Shown here: one piece after another, positions 22,480 through 33,989 of the stretch | How positions within the stretch are numbered: position 1 is the stretch's first letter | How the letters are laid out: the number at the start of each line of letters is the position of its first letter | NCBI GenBank assembly: GCA_963575745.1 | Contig: CAUYUJ010003603.1 | Coordinates: forward strand, 341,640-405,639 | Length of the DNA stretch: 64,000 nt | Direction of reading: 5' to 3' | Origin: Prorocentrum cordatum | Lineage: Eukaryota; Sar; Dinophyceae; Prorocentrales; Prorocentraceae | Made by a program: the position numbers and the translations under genes | The notes under the pieces: generated by a model | Databases searched by the model: none | Told to the model about the DNA's origin: nothing | The model's input: only the letters and a program-made list of their open reading frames with translations

Positions 22480-23080
22480 AAAGAGAGAGAGAGATCATAC
22501 ACAAAGTTCAAAGAGAGAGAGGAAACAAACACATAAAGAGAGAGAGAGAGAGAGATAATAGAGAGAGAGAGAACGAGAAAGAGAAAGTGCGAGAGGGAGG
22601 GAGAGGGGGGCATGGAGAAGGAGATGGAGTGAGAGATACATAAACATATCTGTATAAAGAGAGAGGGGGATATTACGCCAAACAATCTGGAGACGTGTGT
22701 ATATACATAGCTGTGTATATATATGTATACATATATGTAGATTCGTGCACTGGGGCGTTCCAGAAAAGGGCCTCGCCGTCGAGAAGTTGGCACCCCTTCC
22801 TCGGCGCAGTGCTGGCGGAAGGCGGCGGGCGGGAAAGAACGGCGCATCCGTCGTCGGAGGCCGGCGGAAAGCTGGCAGAAGCTGGCGAATGTGACAACGT
22901 GTCCCATCAGGATATTCAGGTTGTTTGCAGTCAGGGCTTCTGGAACGAGCCATTATGTTATATGCGCATGGATGTGTGTATGGATGTATAGGTTGTCGGC
23001 AGTGGAAGACAGAGACTGTGAGAGACCGACAGCGAGAGAGAGAGAGAGAGAAAGAAAGAAAGAGCACAAACAACATTGAG
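22480..23080. repeat. GA microsatellites around an AT-rich patch
   Basis: gaga-type repeats at about 22,482-22,620 and 23,025-23,065 flank a stretch with an AT-rich run (tatatacatagctgtgtata) near 22,700-22,740. No gene is seen. Confidence 0.7.
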
Positions 23081-24138
23081 AGGGGAAACCGCACACAAGT
23101 GGACGACGAGCAATTCACAGCGAGAGTTTCCGCAGAGGGCCAAAACAGAAGGCGAGGGCACAAACTCCAATGGGCCCCATCGCGAGCGTGGAGTTCCACT
23201 TGCGAGCCCCAGTGCACAGAGCAACGAGCCTAGAGCCATTCTTGGCGTCCATGGGCCGTTCTTGGGCTCAGGGCCGTCAAAAGACAGCCCGCGACGAAGA
23301 CACATGTGCCAGCTAAGAGTTCGAGAGGTTTGCTGGGATGGTCATACATATCTAGAAGGAAGAAAGCATGACGTCGGAGGTCCAGGGAGGGAACAAGGCG
23401 GGAAGCAGCAGTGGGGCACGTGGAGATGATAACTTGTGTTGGTGCACAAAACCATCCGCGCGTGCATGTTTGACGTAGGGTGCGCCCCGCGCTGGGGGCG
23501 TGTGTATGTACACGCGCGCTGGATCAGGGCCTCTGCGCAGTGGACAGGCACGATGTCGCCCACGTACGTGGCGAGCGACCCTTGCAGTCCGCTTGGGGAA
23601 TGGCTCGCCCATGGATCGAATTTTACCATGTCCACGGCTGGTGTTCGAGATGCCAAGTTGGGTTGCGATTACGCTTGATTGGCGTTTCTTGACATTGGGG
23701 TCCCCTTCTCTTCGTGACAGTTGGGAGCCCTTCGCTGGCACGATTGAATCCGCTTCGAAGTCCTGGTCAGAACGCTCTACAGGAGAGGTTCGGGGGGGGT
23801 TAGCGAAACAGGTTGCATGGGTCAACATGGAGAAAAATCGTCCTGCTGGGAAGGACCTACAGTCCCCCTCCTGGGGGAAGCCGATGGGATCCAGGACCCG
23901 TTTCCCTCAGGCGTCTTTTTTCCCTCATGTTAAATTGGAAAGGCGTTGGGATTATAAGTTCTCAGCGCGCGGCCTACCACTGCGCAGAACCGACTGTTGA
24001 GGCCACCGTACAAGGGATGCCATACTGCGGGCCAGGCGCCGGTGCAGTCCTGGCTCTGTCAACAATGGGGAGGCGGGGCCCGTACTTGCGAGCAGCTTTC
24101 ATCGGCCTCGAGGCCCTGTCCGAGGGAGGAGGAGCAGG
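23081..24138. other. Intergenic sequence
   Basis: No gene is recognised. The open frames overlap on both strands and none has a steady codon bias. Confidence 0.45.
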
Positions 24139-24139
24139 A

Positions 24140-24490
24140 GCAGAATAATGGAGGAGGATGAGGAGGAGGAGGAGGATACCGGATGAAAAGTAAGGAAGAG
24201 GAGGATTGCGAGGAGGAGAATGAGGAGGTACACGAAAGAGGAGGAGGAGGAGGAGGAGCAGGAGGAGGACGAGGATGATGCGGAAGAGGATCAGGCGAAG
24301 AAGGAAGGGAGAGGAGGAGCAGCAGGAGGAGAGGAGGGAACCGGGACGGTGACAAGGTCGACAACGAGGACGACGACGAGGATGACGACGAGGACGACGA
24401 TGGTGGCAGCGACGGCAGCGAGGACGACGACGACGGCGACGACGACGGCGACGACGGCGGAGGCGACGACGACGACGACGACGATGGCGA
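24140..24490. repeat. GGA then GAC/GACGGC trinucleotide arrays
   Basis: Positions 24,125-24,350 are gga and gaggag repeats; 24,355-24,488 are gacgac and gacggc repeats. In frame they would give poly-Glu and poly-Asp or poly-Thr. The same kind of array recurs at 44.9-45.3 kb. Confidence 0.9.
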
Positions 24491-24762
24491 ACGAATGCTG
24501 CGCCGTGTCTGATCGCCCTCCCCTGGCAGGATTATTGGGAGATGTACCGGAGCATGCCGCCAGATCTGCAGGAGCCCCGTCTTCGTCCCCCCCCTTTGCT
24601 CAGACCTCTGGCATCACGGGCAAAGGCAGCTACGGCCGATGTCGCCAGACTTGGGCATTCGGAAGCCCATCTCGGGCCTTGGGGCCATCAGCAGACTACC
24701 CATGACGGAAAGCTGATCCCCTGGATGGGGTCGACAGGTTCGGGTGGATGGCAGGGTTGGCA

Positions 24763-25208
24763 GAGGAGGAGGGGCTGGCCATCCCGGACCCCCAGTTGTC
24801 TCCTCGCCAGTACCGCCGCGGCGTCGGGAGGCGTGTTGGCCTCGCCTCGGCCCAGGCGCCGTCCACCGAGGAACAAAGAAATGGCATAAGCAGAAACTTT
24901 CGGACAGCCCGCACGGATTTCTCGGATCCGCGCTGGACCCCCCCTCCCTGGCGCGCGGAGCGCTCCAGGGGCGGCGCCAGAAGCGCTTTGAGGGGGCTCC
25001 AGCGCCGATCTGAGAAATCCACGCGCAGCTTCGAAAGTTTTTGGTTATGCCGATTGTTGTTCCTCGATGGACGGCGCCTGGGCTGCGGCGAGGCCAACAC
25101 GCCGCCCAGCACGCTGAGGGCGCGGCAGTGCTGGCGAGACTGCTGGGAACGCCTCCGAAGGTGCCCGAAAGGCGACCGTTTCGACGTCCGGGATGGCCTG
25201 CCCCTCCA
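24763..25208. repeat. Inverted repeat with about 200-bp arms
   Basis: The left arm (about 24,763-24,935) and right arm (about 25,005-25,208) are imperfect reverse complements. Matching pairs: ggctggccatcccgga with tccgggatggcctgcc, aggcgtgttggcctcgcc with ggcgaggccaacacgcc, ggcccaggcgccgtcca with tggacggcgcctgggc, and cagaaactttcgga with tcgaaagtttttgg. The loop of about 70 bp is very GC-rich and partly self-complementary (ggcgcgcggagcgc). It may be a MITE-like element or a fold-back. Related sequence occurs at 10.6-10.76, 25.23-25.33 and 51.94-52.06 kb. Confidence 0.8.
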
Positions 25209-25239
25209 GTCCAGCTCTTCCACCTCCGCCGTGCCTTGC

Positions 25240-25925
25240 CCGGGTCCGCGCGGAGCTCCGAAAGTTCATGTTTGTGCAGTTCGTTGTTCCTCTCAGGGCC
25301 GTGGTCTGGGCTGGCGGCTCTGGAGGCCCCGAGGGCCGCATCGGCAGCGAACTCTGTGCACGCCTCGGCTCCAGCCTGGGCGGGCAGAGACACTCTTGCT
25401 GCCAGTGGCTTGGCATCGCCCGGACGTGTGCATGCATTTTCTTGCGGCGAGGACCGTCGAGGAACACCCTGGATGACCGAGCGACACCAAGGACGAATTC
25501 GCACGAAATCTCGACTAAGTGCACAGGGCATGGACGTCCGAGCGATGGCGAGCTGATGCTCGTGCGCTCCCGTACCCGTGTGGCCCACGACGTCTCCCGC
25601 TGGCGGGCTCCTCCGCGGCGCCGCGCCCTGCCGCGCCACGACCCGCGGCAGCCTCGCCGCCGCGCCCACGCCGCCGCCGCTGGCGGGGCAGGCGTTGCGC
25701 CCCGGGCGCGGGCGCGGGGCGGCTCCGCGGCAGGTGCTGCGCGGGCCCGCCGCCGCGCGCAGCAGGCCCTCGGCGGCTCTCAGCCGGGTGCGCTCCCGCC
25801 AGGGAGCGCACCCTGCTGGGAGCCCTGCCGCCGCGTGTACCGCGGGGAGCATACGCGCGAAGGATCCACAGCCTGATCGGGCCGCACGTCCGTGCGGTAC
25901 GTGGCTTGGTCTCTCCTTCCTCGCC
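25240..25925. other. Very GC-rich sequence without a clear gene
   Basis: All frames are open for long runs because of composition. A stem (gtgcgctcccgccagggagc) lies near 25,787-25,806. No protein-like frame is distinct. Confidence 0.4.
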
Positions 25926-25929
25926 CTCC

Positions 25930-26420
25930 TCCTTACCTCCCCGCGTATTATTGTTATTATGATGTTCGTTCGTATTCGTCTTCCTCTTGTCAGTAGTATG
26001 AGTATCAGTAGTGTTCTTCTTACGCGCAGCATTATTATATGCATGTTATCATCGTTAGTGTTATGATTTTATGTTTTATCATTATAGTATGCTTATTAGT
26101 TGTAGTAATAGTGGTACTGGTTCCACTATTTTGATTACCATTATGAACGTATTGACATTTTACGTATGAGAATTTGCCTTAGGATTAGTATGTATACGTT
26201 TACGGTCAGCATTTTCAACATCGTTAAAGTTAGTATGGCGTATCAGTATTATGCGTCTTCGTACCAGTACTAGTATTATTTTATCGTTATGAACCGTGTG
26301 ATTCGCATGGCTACATGTATGGTTCGACCTCTTCTTCATCTCATCAGCATTAGTAGCATTGCTATTCTTATTATTGTTATCATTATTAGTATTAGTATTA
26401 CTATCATTCGTATAACCCTT
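25930..26420. other. AT-rich island with ATT/GTT-type repeats
   Basis: About 490 bp are much more AT-rich than the surroundings, with words such as ttattattgttattatgatg and agtattagtatta recurring. No gene is seen. It could be a degenerate trinucleotide array. Confidence 0.6.
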
Positions 26421-27110
26421 CTTCCCCGTCCTCATACTCCTTCTCCACTTGCACTTCAGCCCCTGCCGGTGCCGCTCGCGTCGAAGCCCCTCCGCCCAAG
26501 CAGATCCCCCGGACCCTGGCGGGAACTGCTGGCTGCACATGCGCAAGAATTGCATGCTCTGAGCGCGCTCCGCCGCCTCCGGCTCCTCCCCCCCTCCGCT
26601 CGCGCCTTTCCCTCTCCGGTCGTTCCCGATTGGGCCCCGCAGTGCCCCTCGGCTGACTCCGACCGCGTCGTGGATCCGCGCCGCCGCGACCCAAATCTAC
26701 CGCGAGGGGGCTCCACGGGCAGTCTCCTCCCCGCGGCGGCGAGCGCGCTCGGGAGGCGCGGCTCCGCGGCGAGGAGTTCGAGCCAGACGGGCGCTCGAGA
26801 AGAGGAGCGGGGACGGGGACGAGCGGGCGCGGAGTCGGAACCGGGGAGGGCCCAGGGGGAGATGACGGAAGGCCGTGGACGGAGGAAACTCGAAGGAGGC
26901 GGGAAGGAGAGAGAGAGGGAGAGGGGGAGGGTGGACGAGGAAAGTTGTCGCTCAGCAATCCTGGGAGCAGGGGGCAGGGAGGGCAACGGGTGGCTCGCCC
27001 AGGAGAGGGTGGCGGACGCGGTGCAGAAAAGCACGTTCACCAACGTGACAGACAAGGCTCGTCGTTGTTGTCGTCGTCGTCCCGTTCTTATCCCCTTGAC
27101 GCTCGACACA
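26421..27110. other. GC-rich intergenic sequence
   Basis: No gene is recognised. A purine-rich stretch (ggagagagagagggagaggg) lies near 26,905-26,925. Open frames on both strands follow the composition. Confidence 0.4.
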
Positions 27111-27279
27111 GATGCTTTATGGATGCAGCTGCCCTGGTGCGTGACAGCGGATGGTGTTCTGGCATCGTGGATCTACACCTCCCCGTCATCGTCTGCGTAG
27201 GGCCTCTCCTACCTCCCTCTCCGTTGGAGGTCTCCGAGGCACGAGAAGGGCCAAGAATGTCCACACAAACCAATGCTCG

Positions 27280-27530
27280 ACCTCCCCGGCACGTGCAACA
27301 AAAATAGCGCGGCAGATGGTATCCGAGCATTTCGCGAACATCTGCTCCAACGAGCGTGCCATCCTCGAGATCACAAGCGGGGCACCGCCCGTTCTGCTGC
27401 AGCGGCCCCAGCAGCAAAGCATGGAGAGCATCGACGGAACCTTGTACAAGCGGTTGCTCCGTGGGATGTTGTTCGACAGGATTGCGCTCCTGGTCAGGAA
27501 GAGGTGGAGGATTCGGAGGAAAACGTAGAG
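27280..27530. other. Coding-like stretch, strand uncertain
   Basis: On the plus strand one frame reads MVSEHFANICSNERAILEIT then LYKRLLRGMLFDRIALLVRK. On the minus strand another reads DALHALLLGPLQQNGRCPAC then LVGADVREMLGYHLPRYFCC, with Cys pairs that could be a small zinc-binding motif. Both look protein-like, and neither has a clear start, splice site or neighbour. A GGA microsatellite (27,526-27,570) cuts it off on the right. Confidence 0.3.
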
Positions 27531-27719
27531 GAGGAGGAGGAGGAGGAGGAGGAGGAGGAGGAGGAAGATCCCGTCGGTACATCGTGCACGTGCATATAGC
27601 GCATAGTAGCCCAGTTGATGACATCATGGGTCTTGCGCAGGGCATTGGTTCATTCACTATTCCGCTTGTTCGAGCGGGCCAGGCGTTTCGCCTGTGACGC
27701 CCTTACTCTTGATGATTGC

Positions 27720-27985
27720 GAAGCATGGCATTTGCAACAGTTCCATGGATGGAAGTCGGGTTGTTTTCAAAATTTGGTTATCCCTTCAGCGCCGCGAACA
27801 TACGGCTTCAAACTTTGCAACAATTTCACGGATGGTCGGCGGGATGTTTCCAACATGCGGTTGGTGCCTTAGCGCTGCGCACACTCGATTCGAAAGTTTG
27901 CAAGAGCCCAAAGATGGAGCGTGGGATGTTTTCAACATGTTGTTCTCGCCGTAGCGTCGCGCACATTCGTTTTGAAAGTTAGGAG
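27720..27985. repeat. About 82-bp tandem repeat, three copies
   Basis: The words cgggatgtttccaacatg, gtgggatgttttcaacatg and cgggttgttttcaaaatt mark the same point in three successive units. Each is followed by a version of gcgcacactcgattcgaaag. The last unit ends near 27,985. Confidence 0.7.
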
Positions 27986-27999
27986 CAGCTTCAAGGATT

Positions 28000-28675
28000 G
28001 AGGGCGGCTCTTGTTCTAGTTTCAAGCTGTGGCTCTCGCCTACCTCACCGTGGCGAGAGTTTCTTTCAGTCTGCCTTCGCAAATAACGCAAGGGCGGATG
28101 AGCTCGGAGTAAAAATGCTCCAACCACTCCGCGCTTGGGCGCATCCCGCTCGATACTTCATAGGGTGCGGCGCGGAGTGGTTTCCGATTGGGCCTTGGGG
28201 TTAACAGAACTAAGAGCGTCCGGCGGGCCAGAAGCTGTTCCGCCGAAAGACGCCAGGCCCATGATGTTAGGAATATCAAAAAGGATAGGAAGCATCGCCG
28301 CCGTACCCCATGGATGAGCCTTTGGCCACGGCTGGGCGGGGCGCTGCGCTGGCGGCGGCGGTCCGGTCGCGGTTCGCTGGCCAGGCGTGGCGGGCGCACG
28401 CAGCGTCCCAGTGGCCAGCCTGCGTCGCCTGCCTGCGCTGCGGGGGCGGGGCCCGGCGGTGGCGGGGGCCGGGCCTGGCCGACAGTGCGTGGGCGGGGCG
28501 GCGGCGCTGCCGCCCCGCGCGGCGGGCCTGCTGCTGCTTGCGGCGCGCGCCGGCGGCGACGATGTCGGCCAGGGCGCGGCGCTGCGCGCGCGGTGGTGCG
28601 CGCGCCCATGGAGCGCCAGAGGCGCCCGGCTGGCCCCGGGGGTGCGCTGCCAGGCGCCCGCCGAGTTTCCCTTCG
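28000..28675. other. GC-rich sequence, possible minus-strand exon
   Basis: No firm gene. On the minus strand about 28,320-28,690 reads QRRALADIVAAGARRKQQQ with strong GC3, but the plus strand is also open with GC3 bias, and at this GC content neither is decisive. Confidence 0.25.
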
Positions 28676-28680
28676 GCGGG

Positions 28681-28951
28681 TGGACCAAAAGTGTCCACAC
28701 GTGTCTCGCCAAGAAGACCTTGAGTCGTTCAAGTACGTCAGACCAACACGTATACCCCCCTTCCCCGAAATTCAAAGTTGACGGGTTTCAGCGGTAGGCC
28801 AAAGGCCATAGACAAAATGTGGACATTTCAAGTTTGGGTTTGGGGGGGAGGGGTGCGAAGCAAGGGCATTTCCGAGTTGTGGTTGTTATCATGTTGCATT
28901 CGCCTTTTTCGCCATGGGCCATGGGTGTGGCCACTTTTTGTCTGGGCACCG
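28681..28951. mobile_element. Small TIR element, copy 1 (left edge of array)
   Basis: The ends tggaccaaaagtgtccacac and gtgtggccactttttgtctg are imperfect reverse complements. It lies at the extreme left of the array; the unit to which it belongs is missing to its left. About 270 bp, no coding capacity, MITE-like. Confidence 0.7.
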
Positions 28952-29289
28952 TCTGGGTAAGAAGAGTTTCGTTGTTTCGTTGATGTGGGTTTGCTTCGTT
29001 GCGGAACTGGTACAACTGGATAGAATTGGTCATAGAACTGGTCCATTAAAATAGGGTCCAGCATAGAACTCGCCGACATTCTAAACATAAGATAAATTAG
29101 ATATTTAAGATTCTTAGGCTTGCGCCACACCGCCGACCCCTTGTTTATGCCAATCTGGGGGTAGTAGAAGCTGCGAAGGGGTGAAAAGGCGAGTGATATT
29201 TGTTTGGTGTCTGTTCGCCGCCACCGCCAGAGGGTCTCGGGCAGTTCCGCGGGGGGGTGGGCGGCCTCGTGACCGCTTGGGGCACAGCC

Positions 29290-29730
29290 GCTAGAGACAG
29301 GGCCTCTTGGGCCCCTCTTGGTGCCGTCTTGGAGCCCTCTTGGGCCGTCTTGGGGACCTCTTGGGCCGTGTTGGGGCCGTCTTGGGCCGTCTGGAGGCCG
29401 TCTTGGGGGCCTCTTGGGCCATCTTGGGGCTGTCTTTGGGGCCTCTTTGGCCGTCTTGGAGCGTCGGGAAGCCGAAAAGGCGGAAAAGCAAAAAACATAG
29501 AAAAACATTATGGAAAATCAACAATTTTAGACTCTTGGGGCCCTCTTGGGAGGCTTGTTTGGGACCTCGGGGGCCGTCTTGGAGACCTCTTGGCCCGTCT
29601 TGGGGCCATCTTGGGCGTCTTGGAGCGGTCGTTTGGCGTCTCGGGGCCTTCGTGGGCCGTCTTGGAGGCCTCTTGGGGGCTTCTTGGCCCGTCTTGAGGC
29701 CCTCTTGGGCCCGGAAAAGCCCCGTGAACC
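29290..29730. repeat. CTTGGGCC-type degenerate repeat, two blocks
   Basis: The words cttgggccgtcttgg, cttggggacctcttggg and cttggaggcctcttggg recur in two blocks (29,290-29,475 and 29,535-29,725), separated by an AT-rich spacer (gaaaaacattatggaaaatc). The same family occurs at 31.6-32.1 (inverted), 33.09-33.62, 34.13-34.66 (inverted), 55.23-55.52 and 57.56-58.34 kb. The long frames across it, rich in Trp, Gly, Pro and Ser or in Arg and Pro, are by-products. Confidence 0.8.
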
Positions 29731-30822
29731 GCTCGTCCCGGCCGTGCTGCGCTCGTCCCGGCCGTGCTGCGTTCGTCCCGGCCGTGCTGCGCTCGTCCCG
29801 GACCCCCCCCCCCCCTCCAAATCGACCGGACCGGGCTCCCGGGGGAGGGGTTTGGGGAGGGGGAAGCATCTCACACGCCGATGATCCCCAAGGGGTCGGC
29901 GGATTTTGAGTTTGAGACGACAAATTCTAAGCCCGACCCTTCTTTACACGGACCAGTTCTATGACCAGTTCTATCCAGTTGTACCAGTTGTACCAGCTCC
30001 ACGTACTTCTCCACGCAAAGGGAAGCCGCAGGGCTGCCAGGGCGCGCCGCTGTTTGTTTTTGTTGTTTGGTCCCCGCGATTCGTTCGAGTTGCTTCGCCT
30101 TGCTTTGCGTTGCATGTCCGCGGTTCGCAGTGCAGTGTGTTGAGTGCGCATCATCGCCGCCATCATCGCCATCCAGGAACGATCGCCAGGCGAATCGCCT
30201 TGACCAGGGATGCGTCGAAGCATGCAGTGGAACTGTCCGCTGAGGTGGCTTGTCCAGGGTTGACAGGGTTGACTACCTTGACAGAGTTGATTACCACGTT
30301 TGGGTAAGAAGAGTTCCGTTGTTTCGTTGATGAGGTATGCGCCGTTGTGGAATTGGTAGGCCTGGTCATAGAACGGGTCCATTAAAATAGGGTCCAGCAT
30401 TGAATTGGTCGACGTTCTGAAACATAGTTTAAATATTTAAGATGTTTAATTTGAGAGGATTACTTCTATGACCAGATGTATGACCAGTTCTATCCACCTG
30501 TACAAGTTGTACCAGCTCCACGCGCTTCTCTACGCAAAGGGACGCCGCGAGGCTGCGATGGCGCGCCGTTGTTTGTTTTTGTTGTTCGGGTCCCGCGATT
30601 CGTTCGATTTGCTTCGCCTTGCTTTGCGTTGCATGTCCGCGGTTCGCAGTGCAGTGTGTTGAGTGCGCATCATCGCCACCATCATCGCCATCCAGAAACG
30701 ATCGCCAGGCGAATCGCCTTGACCAGGGAAGCGTCGAAGCATGCAGCGGAACTGTCCGCTGAGGTGGCTCGTCCAGGGTTGACAGGGTTGATTACCTTGA
30801 TAGTGTTGATTACCACGGTGGG

Positions 30823-31048
30823 TGGACTAAAAGTGCCCACACGTATCTCGCCAATGTATACCCCCCTCCCCCGAAATTCAGAATTGACGGGTTTAGGCGG
30901 TATGCCAACGGCCAGGGACAACATGTGGACACTTCAATTTTGGGTTTGTGGGGAGGGGTGCAAAGCAAGGGCATTTCGGAGTTGTGGTTGTTATCATGTT
31001 GCATCGCCTTGTCGCCATGAGTGTGGACAGTTTTTGTCCAGGCGCCGT
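30823..31048. mobile_element. Small TIR element, copy 2
   Basis: The ends tggactaaaagtgcccacac and gtgtggacagtttttgtcca are reverse complements with few mismatches. Units without it read gattaccacgtttgggtaag at this point, and the unit with it has the same flanks on either side, so it is an insertion within the repeat unit. About 225 bp and non-coding. Confidence 0.8.
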
Positions 31049-32464
31049 CTGGGTAAGAAGAGTTTCGTTGTTTCGTTGATGTGGGTTTTCTTCGCAGAGC
31101 TGGTCCATTAGAATAGGGTACAGCAGATGACTGGTCGACATTCTAGAAAATAAATAAGTTAGATATTTCAGATGTTTAGTTTGAGACGACAAATTGTATG
31201 TCTCACCCTATTTTAAACGGACAAGTTCTATGACCAGTTTTATGATCAGTTCTATGACCAGTTCTATCCAGTTGTACCAGCTCCACGCACTTCTCCACGC
31301 AAAGGGAAGCCGCGGGGCTGCCAGGGCGCGCCGTTGTTTGTTTTTGTTGTTCGGGTCCCGCGATTCGTTCGATTTGCTTCGCCTTGCTTTGCGTTGCATG
31401 TCCGTGGTTCGCAGTGCAGTGTGTTGAGTGCGCATCATCGCCGCCATCATCGCCATCCAGAAACGATCGCCAGGCGAATTGCCTTGACCAGGGAAGCGTA
31501 TACATATAACGGGGGACCGGGTCCGGGGGCCCAGGGCCGGAGCCACGACTACAAATGTGCGGCCCGGCGCGCCGGGAGCCTTGCCAGAGCACCGGGGGCC
31601 GTCCAAGATCGCCCGAAGATGGCTTCGGAACGCTCGAAAACGCGCTCCCATGGTTGCGGATGCATTTCAAGACAACTCCCATGACGCCAAGAAGGCCCCC
31701 GAAGACGCCCCAAGAGGCGCCCCGAGAGAGCCCCAATAAGCAAACATCGTTGATTTCCGATGGGGAAACTTATATGTTTGGCGTGTTCGCCTTTTGGGCT
31801 TCCACTGCGTCCAAGACCGCCCAAGAGGCACCCAAGCCGGTCGAGGATGCCCCCAAGAGGGCCCCAAGATGGCCCACGAGGGGGCCAAGACGGCCCACGA
31901 GGCGCCCAAGAACGCCCCGAGTCGGTGCCCAAGACGGGGACGATGAACTGAAGATTCAAACGTTTTGGCCCAAGAGGCCCCCAGGAGACGCCAAGAGGCT
32001 CCAAGAAGCGCCCAAGAAGCCCCAAGAGGCTCCCAAGAGATCCGAAAAAACACCGAAAGAGGCCCCGAAACAGCACCCCAATGGGCCCCCAAAAACGGCC
32101 CAAGACAGCCCCAGGGCGCGCCCAACAGGGTCGACCAGGGTCCGTCCCCACTGGAGTCCTCCCTTGCAGAATGTTCTTGGTCAGCCGTTCGACCTGTTGC
32201 AGCTTCGCTAGCAGAGGAGGAGGAGAAGGAGGAGGAGGAGGCGGAGGAGGAAGGGGGTCGGTATGGGAGGGGCGGAGGAAGCTGGACGCGAGGGGTGGGC
32301 CGCTCCTCGAGCGCGTTCTGACGTGGACTCCGAGGCAGATCCAGCCGTGGAGCCGAGGGCACTCCCCCGAGGGCCAAGAAACGTTCAAAATCCGCCTCCT
32401 CCTGCTCCTCCTTTCCCTCCTTCCTCCTCGTCCCCCTCCTCCTTCTCCCCCTCCCTGCATCCCA

Positions 32465-33065
32465 CCTCCATGCGGCAATCCGTGTACGAGGGGGATATCG
32501 TCTTTTTGCAACCCTCCCTCACGCGGCATTCAGCGTACGAGAGGGATATCGTCACTCTGCAGCGCTCCTTCACGCGGCAGTCAGAGAGAGACAAAGGTTT
32601 CTTTTCATTGCGCAGTTGTGTACGAGAGGATTATGTCTCTTTGCGTCCCTCCTCCACGCGGCAGTTAGTGCACGAGAAGGATATCGTGTTTCTGCAGCCG
32701 TCCTTCACGCGGCATTCAGCGTGCCAGAGGCTTTGTTTCACTGCGCAGTCCTCCTGCACGCGACACAAAAGGCGTACGAGGAGGATTTTGTTGTTCTGCA
32801 TCCCTCCTCCACGCGGCAATCCGTGCACGAGAGGTATTTGCCATTTTGCAGTCCTCATCCACACGACAACTCGTGCACGAGAGGCGCAGTCCTCCTCCAC
32901 GCGACAATTTGCGTACGAGGGGGATGTTGTCTCTCTGCACCCCTCCTGCACGCGACAATCCGTGTACGAGAAGGATATGTCGTTATGCAGCCCCCTCACG
33001 CGGGAATTCGTGTATGAGAGGGACTTTGTCATTCAGCAGCCTTCCTCCACGCGGCAATCCTTGAA
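32465..33065. repeat. 51-bp tandem repeat (17 codons), about 12 copies
   Basis: The unit has the form acgcggcaatccgtgtacga then gggggatatcgtctttttgc then a ccctcc link. Copies diverge, but cacgcggca and tacgagagg recur every 51 bp, with some shortened units (near 32,860-32,890). As 51 is divisible by three, one plus frame stays in register and reads a 17-residue repeat like STRQSVYERDIVFLQPS for much of the array, but other frames are open too. There is no start, splice site or codon bias to support translation. Confidence 0.8.
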
Positions 33066-33954
33066 ACCGAATGGTTTTGCCATTATGCAACCTTCTTGGG
33101 CTCCTCGTCGAGCCCCCTTGGGGCGCTCTATGGGGCCCTTTGGGGTCCTTCTCGGAGGCCTGAGGGCCCTCTTGAAACCATCTTGAGGGCCATCGATTAG
33201 GCAGGGGGTGATGACCCAATCGGGGTCTGACAAATCACTTCTTGGGCCGCTTTTGGGCAACTCTTGAGGCGGTCTTGTCTGCTCTCGGAGCTGTATTTCG
33301 CTCCTGCTGGATCCCTTTGGGGGCCGACTTGGGCCCATCTTGGAGCCGCCTTCTGGCCTTCAGAAACGATCAGAATCGACACTGGGAGGAGGCAAACATC
33401 ATAACGTTTCGAACGCTTCGGAAGGAGTTTGATTTCTTGGGAGTTTCCCTGGGGTGCTGGGATGGCACTGCGGGCCGTCTGGGGGCGGTATTGAAGGCTG
33501 TTGGGGGGCGTGTTTGAGAAATCTTGAACCAGTTTGGCACACTTTGAACGATCTTTGTGGCCCATCTTTGGGCTCGCGGGGGCCGTCTTGGAGCCTTCTG
33601 GGGCCATCCTTGACGCTCGAACGGCCCGCCGAACGCCCTCGTCCAGGGGGAGGGTGAAGGGTAAGGGGGTAGGAGAAAGCCCCCGCCCCGAAAGGGATGA
33701 GGGGAGGGCCGTTGGGACTCTTCTTCGTCATCCCTCCTCGTCCGGTTGACTCGGCGGGTCCCACCTCGGCCTCATTCTCCGTCGTCTCGGGCGTCTTCCG
33801 CATTGCTTATGGTGTTGGTGATGCCGCGGCTGATGTTGCTCGGGGCCTTCGGTTCCCTGGTTGTCTGAAGCAGACTGCCACTCACATGAGCATCATGCCA
33901 CCCTGCTGTCCAGCAGCACAATCCGGCATTCAGACGTTGCCCGGGTTTGAGGTT

Positions 33955-33989
33955 GAACCTGAGCGCGCGCGAAGCGCGCGCTATGGTTC
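33955..33989. repeat. GC-rich hairpin, imperfect copy
   Basis: gaacctgagcgcgcgc, loop gaa, then gcgcgcgctatggttc: 14 of 16 stem positions pair. It is followed by AT-rich acacatatatatatgtata. It is clearly related to the perfect hairpin at 34,999-35,039. Confidence 0.8.

Noticed and set aside
25600-25870. Arg/Ala-rich open frames in very GC-rich DNA
   Set aside because: Open on both strands because of composition alone; no motif.
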